A DNA stretch of 64,000 nt from Mytilus galloprovincialis (Eukaryota > Mollusca > Bivalvia > Mytilida > Mytilidae). The DNA is taken from the NCBI RefSeq assembly GCF_965363235.1, contig NC_134851.1, positions 49,480,833 to 49,544,832 of the forward strand, read 5' to 3'. The notes beneath the pieces were generated by a model. That model worked only from the letters and a program-made list of their open reading frames with translations. It was not told the DNA's origin and ran no database searches. Position numbers and translations under genes: made by a program. Positions 36,407 through 48,400 of this stretch are shown here, in pieces; position 1 is the first letter of the stretch, and every line of letters starts with the position of its first letter.

Positions 36407-39400
36407 TTACAAATCAGGTCTACACTCTGATACATAGTCTGAACAACAAGTAGTACTGTTGGTCGAAATGCAATTATCATGACACTCACAATTACATTGT
36501 GTACAGCCACATCCATTCGTCTCACAAATATCGACGCAGGATGGCGTACATATAGCTATTGGTTCTGTAAAAAAGAAAAATATTCCGTAACATTTTTTTA
36601 AATATATAAAAGGTAGGTGACATTTTACAAGACATGCGGGACATAACATGTTTTCGAAATAATCTGAAATAAACATAGTTGATTTTCTTCGCGTCCCTGT
36701 TGAGTTTTTTTATCTGCTAAATTGTAACATTCTTGTATAATAAAATATGGGCTAACAACCATGTGGAGTTCAGAAAAACGTTTAATACTCACACAATCCC
36801 AAAACTGTTTATTTTTTATAATTTTAAACCATGTAAACCTTATAACATCAAAAACAACAGTTATTCAAACAAAACATCTTCAAGCAATTAATATTCCAAC
36901 ACAATTTTGTTTTAAATAAAAGAACATTTCCTTTTGTTTTTACAAATAATTAAGTCGCCAAAACGGAGTTTTGGGGACTTTATGTTTTTGTCCCGTTTCT
37001 TATTATGGCACCCTCAACGGAGTTGGGGTGACATATTGTTATTGTTCGTTTCTTTTTTTCTTATTATGGCACCCTCAACGGAGTTGGGGTGACATATTGT
37101 TATTGTTCGTTTCTTTTTTTCTTATTATTATTATTATTATTATGTCACCCGATCGACAATGTCGGGTGACATATTGCTTTTCCTCTGTTTCTTTTTCTGT
37201 ATTATTATTATTATACTTCCACCTATTTTGTCCGGCAGTTTTCTCGGAGCCAATGGAACCAATCTTAATGATAGTTAACTATATTGAGGAACACCAAATT
37301 TCGGGTTGCAGTAGGGTCTAAGACCATGAAAAATGGGTGCCGTTACCATGGAAACGGAACAATTGTGAAAAATTCCAGATTTTGGTTTTAAGGAATTATT
37401 TGGAGTTGCTTTAACTTAGAATCATAATATTTTGATACAATGTAGGTGGCGGGCATATACTGGTTTTGGATGATTTTGGCAATCATTGGAACTATCATGT
37501 TGCCATGGAAACTACACCAAAAATTTCCAAAATATCAAAATGCTCCAAATTTAATAAAACTCCACAGTAACGATGAGCAACATTGGTAGATGTGGAATTT
37601 GGCGTTGGAATTTCGAAAATGTCTGCCGTTACCATGGAAACAAGTCAAAAATGGTCAAAATGCTTCAAAAACCTTAAAGTGGCATTTACTTTCATAAAAT
37701 GGTAGGTCAAATCCATTGAAACTTTAATGGTATGTTCCTTCTCATATACCAATGTGGTATCTGCCATTAGAAATTTGGAATGGTATCTGTTACCATAGTA
37801 ACCAGCCAAAATGTCAAAAATTTCAAAATGCTCCAAAATTGATGAAACTTAATATATTTGTTAACTGTCAAGTCTGCATCAGACTTTTGAAGTTGGAATT
37901 TCCAAAATGGCCACTGTTGCTATGGAAACTGCAGAAATGTCAAATATTTCCAAAATGCTCCAAACTTCATGAAACTTAATGTTATTGTTAACTGGCATGT
38001 AAAGATGAGACTTTTGCATTTCGGAATTTTCAAAATGGCTGCCGTTGCCATGGAAACAGCAAAAATATGAAATCTTCTAAAATGCTCTGAATGTCCTGAA
38101 AATTTACAGAAAGATATATCGCAATGCGTTGATCTGCATTCACTGTTAAAGTGTTTTCAAATGGATGCCGCTTAGTGGCAATAGGGGAAGGGTGACATCC
38201 GCTATTGCTTGCAATGGCAATTCTAGTTATGTCACCCGATCGACAATGTCGGGTGACATATTGCTTTTCCTCCGTTTCTTTGTTATTATTATTCTTATTC
38301 TTCCAATGATTTTTGTCCGGCAGATTTTTTGAAGGCAATGGAACCAATCTTAGTGATAGTCAACTATAATGAGGAACACAAAATTTCGGGTTGCAGTAGG
38401 TCATACGACCATTAAAAATGGCTGCCGTTACCATGGAAACGGAAAAATTGTGAAAAATTCCACTTTTTGGTTTTAGGGAATTATTTGGAGATGCTTAGAC
38501 TTAGAATCATTATATTTTGATACAATGTAGGTGCCCACTATATACTTGTTTTGGATGATTTTTTGGCATTCATTGGAACTACTATGTTGCCATGGATACT
38601 ACACCAAAAATTTCCAAAATATCAAAATGCTCCAAATTTAATGAAACTTCACAGGAACGATGAGCAACATTGGTAGATGTGCAATTTGGCGTTGGAATTT
38701 TGAAAATGTCTTGTGTTACCATGGAAACAAGGCAAAAATGGTCAAAACGCTTTAAAAAACCTTAAAAGTGGCATTTACTTCCTTAAAATGGTAGGTCAAA
38801 TTCATTGAAACTCTGATGGTATGTTCCCTTCCATGTACCAATGGAGTATCTGCCATTAAAAATTTGGAATGGTCTGTGTTACCATAGAAACCAGACAAAA
38901 TGTCAAAAATTTCAAAAACTTCAAAATGCTTCAAACTTGATGAAACTTAATATATTTGTTGACTGTCAAGTCTGCATGAGACTTTTGAAGTTGGAATTTC
39001 CAAAATGGCTACCGTTGCCATGAAAACTGCAGAAATGTCAAATATTTTCAAAATGCTCCAAACTTAATGAAACTTAATATTATTGTTTACTGGCATGTAT
39101 AGATGAGACTTTTGACTTCGGAATTTTCAAAATGGCTGCCGTTGCCATGGAAACAGCAGAAATGTCAAACTTTTGACAATGCTGTTATTGTATTGAAAAT
39201 TTACAGAAAGATATATCGCAATTCATAGATCTGCATTCACTGTCAAGTTGTTTTAAAATGGGTGCCGCTTAGTGGCAATGAGGGGAAGGGTGACATCCGC
39301 TATTGCTTGCAATGGCAATTCTAGTTATGGCACCCTCAACGGAGTTGGGGTGACGTATTGTTATTGTACGTTTCTTTTTTTTTTCTTATTTTTATTATTT

Positions 39401-42400
39401 TTCTTCCACCTAATTTTGTCCAGGAGATTTCTGGAAATCCAATGGACCAAAGTTGATGGAACTCTATTATATAGAGGACCCTTAGGTTAAGAGTTGCAGG
39501 CACCATGGAATGGTTCAAGATGGCTGCCGTTACCATGGAAACGGAACAAATGTGAAAAAATCTAGTTTTTTGTTTTGGTGAACTGTTTGGATATGCTTTA
39601 ACTCAGAATCATTATATTTTATTACAATGTAGGTGCCCACTATATACAGGTGTTGGATGATTTTGGCATTCATTGGAACTACTATGTTGCCATGGAAACT
39701 ACACCAAAAATTTCAAAAATCTCAAAATGCTCCAAACTTAAGGAAACTTCACAGTAATAATGAGCAACATCGGAAGATGTGCCATTTGGAGTTGGAATTT
39801 CCAAAATGTCTGTAGTTACCATGGAAACAATGCGAAAAGGTCAAAAAATTAAAAAATAAATAAAAATCCTGCAAACTGGATGAAACTTAACAGAAATGTT
39901 CACTGGCATAAGCAGAGTTGACTTTTGAAGTTGGAATTTTCAAAATGGCCGCCGTAACCATGGAAACAGCAAAAATGTCAAAAATTTCAAAATGCTCCAA
40001 ACGAGATGACATTTTACAACAACTTTAATAAACATGTGTAAAAGCGCTCTTTGACTTTGAATTTTTCAAAATGGCTGCCACTCGCCTGGCAATGTGGGAA
40101 GGGTGCCATCCGCTATTGCTTGCAATGGCAAATCTAGTTATTCTTCTTATTCTTCCAATGATTTTTGTCCGGCAGATTTTTTGAAGGCAATGGAACCAAT
40201 CTTAGTGATAGTCAACTATAATGAGGAACACAAAATTTCGGGTTGCAGTAGGTCATAGGACCATTAAAAATGGCTGCCGTTACCATGGAAACGGAACAAA
40301 TGTGAAAAATTCCACTTTTTGGTTTTAGGGAATTATTTGGAGATGCTTAGACTTAGAATCATTATATTTTGATACAATGTAGGTGCCCACTATATACTTG
40401 TTTTGGATGATTTTTGGCATTCATTGGAACTACTATGTTGCCATGGATACTACACCAAAAATTTCCAAAATATCAAAATGCTCCAAATTTAATGAAACTT
40501 CACAGGAACGATGAGCAACATTGGTAGATGTGCAATTTGGCGTTGGAATTTCGAAAATGTCTTGTGTTACCATGGAAACAAGGCAAAAATGGTCAAAACG
40601 CTTTAAAAAACCTTAAAAGTGGCATTTACTTCCTTAAAATGGTAGGTCAAATTCATTGAAACTCTGCTGGTATGTTCCCTCCCATGTACCAATGGAGTAT
40701 CTGCCATTAAAAATTTGGAATGGTCTGTGTTACCATAGAAACCAGCCAAAATGTCAAAAATTTCAAAAACTTCAAAATGCTTCAAACTTAATGAAACTTA
40801 ATATATTTGTTGACTGTCAAGTCTGCATGAGACTTTTGAAGTTGGAATTTCCAAAATGGCTACCGTTGCCATGGAAACTGCAGAAATGTCAAATATTTTC
40901 AAAATGCTCCAAACTTAATGAAACTTAATATTATTGTTTACTGGCATGTATAGATGAGACTTTTGACTTCGGAATTTTCAAAATGGCTGCCGTTGCCATG
41001 GAAACAGCAGAAATGTGAAACTTTTGACAATGCTCTTATTGTACTGAAAATTTACAGAAAGATATATCGCAATCAATAGATCTGCATTCACTGTTAAATT
41101 GTTTTGAAATGGCTGCCGCTTAGTGGCAATGGGGGGAAGGGTGACATCCGCTATTGCTTGCAATGGCAATTCTAGTTATTTTTATTCTTCCACACTTTTT
41201 TGTCCATTCTATTTCTCGGAATTGGCTTGAACAAGATTGATGGAACTATACCATAATGTAGATCACCACATTCTATAGTGCAGTGGGGTATGGCACCATC
41301 AAGATGGCTGCCGTTGCCATGGAAACGAAACAAATGTGAAAAAATCCTGTTTTTTGTTTTGGTGAACTGTTTTGATATGCTTAAACTCAGAACCATTATA
41401 TTTTGATACAATGTAGGTGCCGGCCATATACAGGTGTTGGATGAATTTGGCACTCATTGGAACTACTATGTTGCCATGGAAACTATACCAAAAATTTCAA
41501 AAATATCAAAAAGCTCCAAACTTCATGAAACTTCACAGTAACGATGAGCAACATTGGAAGATGTGGAATTTGGCGTTGGAATTTCCAAAATATCTGTTGT
41601 TACCATGGAAACAATGCAAAAAGGTCAAAAATTTCAAAATAAATAAAAATGCTGTAAACTGGATGAAACTTTACAGTAATGGTCACTGGCATAAGCAAAG
41701 TTGACCTTTGAAGTTGGAATTTTCAAAATGGCCGCCGTAACCATGGAAACAGCAAAAATGTCAAAAACTTCAAAATGCTCCAAACTTAATGAAACTTAAC
41801 AAATATGATAATTTGAATGTGTAGATGCACACTTTGACTTTGGAATTTTCTAGATTGCTGCCGCTCGCCTGGCAATGTGGGAAGGGTGCCATCCGCTATT
41901 GCTTGCAATGGCAAATCTAGTTATTATTATTATTATTTTTATTCTTCCACACTTTTTTGTCCATTCTATTTCTCGGAATTGGCTTGAACAATATTGATGG
42001 AACTATACCATAATGTAGACCACCACATTCTATAGTGCAGTGGGGTATGGCACCATCAAGATGGCTGCCGTTGCCATGGAAACGAAACAAATGTGAAAAA
42101 ATCCTGTTTTTTGTTTTGGTGAACTGTTTTGATATGCTTAAACTCAGAAACATTATATTTTGATACAATGTAGGTGCCGGCCATATACAGGTGTTGGATG
42201 ATTTTGGCACTCATTGGAACTACTATGTTGCCATGGAAACTATACCAAAAATTTCAAAAATATCAAAATGCTCCAAACTTCATGAAACTTCACAGTAAGG
42301 ATGAGCAACATTGGAAGATGTGGAATTTGGCGTTGGAATTTCCAAAATATCTGTATATACCATGGAAACAATGCAAAAAGGTCAAAACTTTGAATTTTCA

Positions 42401-45400
42401 CAGAACATTCCAGAACATCAATGTTAAATGTATTCTAGAGACATCAAATGGTATATGATGGTATATATGATTATGGAGGAAAAAAATTGCAGCGGGGGTT
42501 TGACTTTGGAATATTCAAAATGGCCGCCGTTACCATGGGAACAGCAAAAATTTCAAAAATTTCAAAGTTCTCCAAACTTAATGAAACTTTACAAAATTGA
42601 CAATTGGCATGAGTAGATGCACTCTATGATTTTGGAACTTTCAAAATGGCTGCCGCTCGCCTGGCAATGGGGGAAGGGTGCCATCCGCTATTGCTTGCAA
42701 TGGCAAATCTAGTTCTTATTATTCTTATTCTTCTCTTTCTGACCCTTTAAACTGTCGTACCATTTTCTTTTAAGCCGCAGAGGATGGAAACTTTATATTT
42801 ATTCTGGGTAAAGGTCTGCATCATGGGAGTTGCAGAACCCAATGTCCATGATACCAGGGTGTCATCTTGGCATAATTATGGGGGCTCAAAGATGGGTGGG
42901 GTCATTTTTTTTTAACATTTTCTAAATTTTCTGCTGTATGTAGAGTAGATGGAATTATAATTTCTTTTATGAATATTTAGAGACACATGTCTGCTTTGAC
43001 TTGGAACTAATTTTATTTCAGTAGGGGGTCTCCTTGGCATAATTTTAGTGGGGTGAATTTTCATGGAACATTCCAGAACATCAATGTTAAATGTATTCTA
43101 GAGACATTTCATGGTATACGATGGAATATAATTATGGAGAGAACAATTTGCAGCAGAAGTTAGACTTTGGAATTTTCAAAATGGCCACTGTTGCCATGAA
43201 AACAGCAAAAATATGAAAAACTCCAAAATGCTTCAAATTTAATGAAACTTTAAACAAATGTTGCCCAGCTTATGTAGACTTGACTTTTGAGTTAGGAATT
43301 TTCAAAATGGACGCCGTTGCCATGGAAAACTGCTAAATTGTGAAATATTTCAAAATGCTTCAAAATTGATGAAACTTAAAACAAATGTTGCCTAGCAGAT
43401 AAAAACATGACATGTGACTTTAAAATTTCCAAAATGGCCGCCGTAACCATAGAAACAGCAAAAATGTGAAAACAAAATCAAAATCCTTTAAATATAATGA
43501 CACTTTTGAAAAATGTTCACTAGCACTATGGATACCGCGGAACAATGAATTGGGGTCCGTTTTGGTGACTTTTGTGTTAGCATCCTAACACAGGATTACT
43601 AGTTTATATTTTATTTATATAAAATAATAATTACCGTAACAACATTTCTTATGATGACAGCAACCACGTCCAGTCAGACCTATTTCTGTTGATAAACATC
43701 TTGTTTTACACTTTCCATTCATTGCAGAACATCGTGTGCCATATCCTTCTAAACAATAATATCAAAATATATGATTTAAATTGAATTGTTGTTGTTTGTT
43801 TTTGAAAAAGTAAAATCACAGAAATCCTGAACTCAGAGGAAAATTCAATCGGAAAGTCCATAATCACATGACAAATTCAAAGGACAAAACACATCAAAAA
43901 CGAATGGACAAGAACTGACATATTCCTGACTTGATACAGGCATTTTCAAATGTAGAAAATGGTGGATTAAACCAGGTTTTAACGCGCTAAACCTCTCACT
44001 TTGATGACAGTCTCGTAAAATTCAGTTATATTTCAAATGATGCGTGAACTAAACAGACATAATAAATAAAATAGTCAAAATATGGGTACAGCAGTCATCA
44101 TCGTGTAACATTTTTAAAGGGTAAAATTTAACAGAACACAAAAACATCGATCTACAAACACATTCATTGATTCACTGAAACCTATTGAACGTTATTACCT
44201 TCAAGTTAGTTGTTGTGTTTTCACAGGAGCTATTTTCAATCATACGAAGAGACTGAACTGTGGAATGCGTGAAACAAAAGTATTTTGAGTAGTTGTGGTC
44301 CTCTTTATATCAAGTTAAGCGATTTTACAACCTCAAAAAATGCATCATATTTTCTTTTAAAAGTAAGAGGAGGATTTTTGTCAAGGATTCTTTTAAAACA
44401 TTAATTTTATTTTGTATCGATAGTAATACGTCTATTCAAAAGGGTGGGGAGTTATTATTTTGAAAACCCTGAATTGCTACCAAGCTTATTGTGATCTTAT
44501 TTACTTGATATATTTTTTACAGATGTCTAAATGTATGATATTTTTTATTTGTCAGTATGTTAAAAAATCAGGAATGACATACCATCATAGTATACTTAAA
44601 ACATTTGACTGTTGGATAGAGTTACATATCACACCTATTGAACTGTTTGATAAATGACTAGTTTGAAAATAGGATCTCTTAACTGTAGGGGTCTGTCAGA
44701 GGAGGTGAAGAGAAGAGATTTTTTTTCAAGATATAGGAAAAGATATGATATAATTATATTAACAGATACACATTGTACAAAAGAAAAAGAAAAGTAGTGG
44801 GCACATGAGTGGGGGTATAAGGCATTCTTTAGCTCTGGTTCCAGCCGCTCAAGAGGGGTAGCAATTCTAATAAAAAATAGTTTTACATTTACTATTCACC
44901 AAGAAAAAAAGGATCAGGAAGGCAATTTTATCATTCTAGATATGACCATTCAAGATTATCGACTTTCTCTTGTTGCAATATATGGTCCCAATGGGGACTC
45001 TCCAGCTTTTTTTGAAAATATAAAAGGTCTAGTATCTGGTATAAAAAATAGCTCCATAATTATGGCTGGAGACTGGAATGTGGTGCAAGACTTTGATAAG
45101 GACACCTCACATTATAGTGCTAAAAACAATATAAGAGCACATGATAAAATTTTAGATATGATAGAGTCCCTGGACCTTGTTGATATATGGCGAGCATTAA
45201 ATCCAGATACAAAAAGATTTACATGGCGTGGTCCTGGGCTTAAGCAAAGCCGTTTGGATTACTTTTTGATTTCATCTGATCTTGAACCATTTGTAAAAAA
45301 TGTAGACATGGATATAAGTTACAGGTCTGATCATTCTCCAGTGTACCTTACCTTACAGTTTTACAATCAAATTAAAGGTAAAGGCACATGGAAGTTTAAT

Positions 45401-48400
45401 AATAGCTTACTACATGATATGGTATATGTAACTGAAATAAAAAATTGCATTAGGGAAACTATAAATCAATACTCTCTGCCTGGGTATGACCTAGAAACAG
45501 AATTATCAGTAAACCCACACATGTTTTGGGAACTCTTAAAATGTATGATAAGAGGGAAAACAATATCATATGCCAGTTATATAAAAAAGAAAAACACAAA
45601 AACTGAAAATGATTTAGAACTCAAGCTAGCTAAATTACTTGAAAATTATGAAATAGACCCCTCAGAATTATTAAATTCAGAAATTAAAATTTTAGAAAAT
45701 GAACTTGTTCAACACAGAGAGAAAATAGTAACAGGTATTATGGCAAGAGCAAAGGCAAGATGGGTAGCAGAAGGTGAAAAATGTACTAACTATTTTTGTA
45801 ATCTTGAAAAAAGAAATTATAATGAAAAGATAATTCCAAAACTAATTAATGATAATGGGGAGGAAATTTTCAACCAAAGTGAAATTTTAGGAGAACAAAA
45901 ATCCTTTTATGAAAAACTGTACTCCTCAACAAATCCTATTCTTCATCAAGAACATAAAAATCTATTTTTTGATGAAAATAATCCTTTTATCCGCAAACTT
46001 TCTGATGAACAGAGGTTACAGGCAGAGGGTAATTTGAATACTAATGAATGCTTAAAAACATTGAAAAATATGAAAAATGGTAAATCTCCAGGGATGGATG
46101 GATTTACAACAGAATTTTATAAATTTTTTTGGATAGACCATGAGTTTATTATAAAATCTTTTAATTATAGCTTCGAAACTGGATCTTTTTCGGTTAGTCA
46201 GAAACAAGGAGTAATAACATGCATTCCAAAAGAGGGTAAATCAAAATTTCAATTAAAAAACTGGAGACCTATCACTTTATTAAATGTTGATACAAAAATT
46301 ACATCAGCTGCAAATAGAATAAAACCTTTTCTTGGGGATATAATTAGTGAAACCCAGCAAGGTTTCATAAAGGGGAGGTATATTGGAGAATGTACCAGGC
46401 TTATTTTTGACATTATGGAAAAGGCAGAAGATGATAATCTACCAGGTCTTTTACTTTTATTAGACTTTGAGAAAGCTTTTGATACTCTTGAGTGGTCATT
46501 TATAGACTTGGCTTTGTCTTTTCTAGGATTTGGTCCTATTTTCTGTAGATGGGTCAAGACCTTATATTCAGAATCTCAGAGCTGTATTATAAATAATGGA
46601 CATTGCTCTCAATTTTTTAATATTGGTCGGGGTGTTAGACAAGGTGATCCTCTATCTCCTTATCTCTTTATATTATCTTTAGAGCTTATGAGTGCTGCAC
46701 TTAAAAATAACCCAGATATAAATAGTATGAAAATAAATGATTCTGAGTATCTACTAAGCCAGTATGCAGATGACTCATGTCTCTTATTAGACGAGGATGA
46801 GAAATCTTTAGATAAATGTTTATATACTTTAGAAAAATTTTCTGAGTGTGCGGGACTTAGGGCTAATTTTGATAAAACAGAAGCCATATGGATTGGGTCA
46901 AAGATTCACTCAAGGGATAAACTAACAACTACAAGAAATTTGAACTGGAATCATTCAGGAAAATTTAAACTTTTAGGAATAAAATTTGATCTGTTCAGTG
47001 AAAATAAAACGCTTGTAAATTTTGAAGAAAAAATTAAAAAAAATACAGAGCCTGCTAAATTCCTGGGTTTATAGAGATTTAACATATATGGGAAAGATCA
47101 CTGTCATTAAATCACTAGCTCTTCCTATTCTAATTCAATCATTGACAGTTTTGCCAAATCCTCCGGATGATAAAATAAAAGAAATTCAAAATATTTTTTT
47201 TAGTTTCTTGTGGTCAGGAAAACCAGACAAGATTAAAAGAAAAGTTATGATAGGGTTATTTGAAAATGGGGGGTTGAAAATGCCAGATATAAGATCCTTT
47301 TGTTATTCATTAAAGATGACATGGATAAATAAACTTTAAGACCCCTTGAATATATCCCCATGGAAAACATTGTTAATAGATCAATACAACAGATTAGGAG
47401 CAGACAAAATATGGTTGATGACCCCTGATGGTATCCAAAAGATTTCTTCAAATTTTAATAATTTCTGGAAAGATATTTTACTAAACTGGAATATCCTAAA
47501 CACAGTCACTAATGGCATTGCTGAAGGGATCATGAAACAATCCATATGGCTAAACAAGAGTTTGAAAATTAATAATAAAACTGTCTTTTACCAGAGGTGG
47601 GTTGAATCAGGAGTTTTTTTTATAGGTGATTTACTTGACGAAAACAGTATTTTTTTTACTTTAAAAGAATTCTGCGAAAAATATAATCTTAATATTAATT
47701 TCTTGGAATACCATTCTTTGCTGCATATGATACCAAAAGACTGGAAAAATTTAATCACTACTTCAGAGAAAATTACTCACATATCTAACGATAAATTTGA
47801 ATTTATAAAAAACAATAAAAAGTCATGTCAGTTCTTTTATAAAAAATTCTTGTCAATGTATATAGAACGTCCTACAAAACAAGAAGACAAAATGTGTAAG
47901 GAACTAGGCACTCATATAGAAAATTGGGATTTCTTTTATAGTTTACCTTTTTGTTGCACTAAAAACAACAAATTTAGTATGTTCCAGTTTAAGATTTTAC
48001 ATAGAACTCTCGCTACAAATGCATTATTGCAGAAATACGGATTAAAAGAAACTAACTTATGTAGTTTCTGTAATGAAACTAAAGAAACTATAAGTCACCT
48101 TTTCTGGGAATGTATGCTAGTTAGAAATTTGTGGTTAGAAATTGCAGCACTTTTTCTAGTTGAAAATAATTTAACTTTAATTCTTAATGTGGAAAATATT
48201 GTTCATGGGTCAGAGTCTTGGGATATTTCCCTAAACTTATTCACTATTCTGGTTAAATATTATATTTATACATGTCGCTTTAATACTTCATTACCGACTC
48301 TTAAAGGTGTCATAGCTATGATTAAAAATTCCTACCAAATAGAAAAAATATCTACCTCCTTTTACAGATCCCCTAGAGCAAGAGAGAAATTTGATAGTAA

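Larger units (their letters stand above)
36952..43602 (+). mobile_element. Nest of Helitron-like (HINE/Helentron-type) elements
   Basis: Fills most of intron 3 of the cysteine-rich gene. The outermost element starts with AAGTCGCCAAAACGGA (36952-36967), and its inverted partner TCCGTTTTGGTGACTT (one mismatch) lies at 43556-43571. A short hairpin (GTTAG/CTAAC, 43576-43589) and the end CTAG|TT (43599-43602) follow. Inner units end with another hairpin (ATTGC-tt-GCAAT) and CTAG followed by TT. A 3' hairpin, CTAG end, insertion next to T, subterminal inverted repeats and a minisatellite core are the marks of Helentron-associated elements. No Rep/helicase coding is present, so all units are non-autonomous. 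Confidence 0.7.

Noticed and set aside
37645-42616. Many 60-100 residue frames with similar proteins across the Helitron-like nest
   Set aside because: They appear on both strands, repeat with the DNA repeat, and lack codon bias or any domain; they are by-products of the minisatellite.
37300-43500. Regularly repeated blocks ('atggctgccgttaccatgga' every ~125-130 bp) looked CRISPR-like at first glance
   Set aside because: Spacers are themselves repeated, the genome is eukaryotic, and the blocks are the minisatellite core of Helitron-like elements.
46249-47451. Antisense frames of 68-102 residues within the LINE
   Set aside because: They are shadows of the RT coding frame on the opposite strand.
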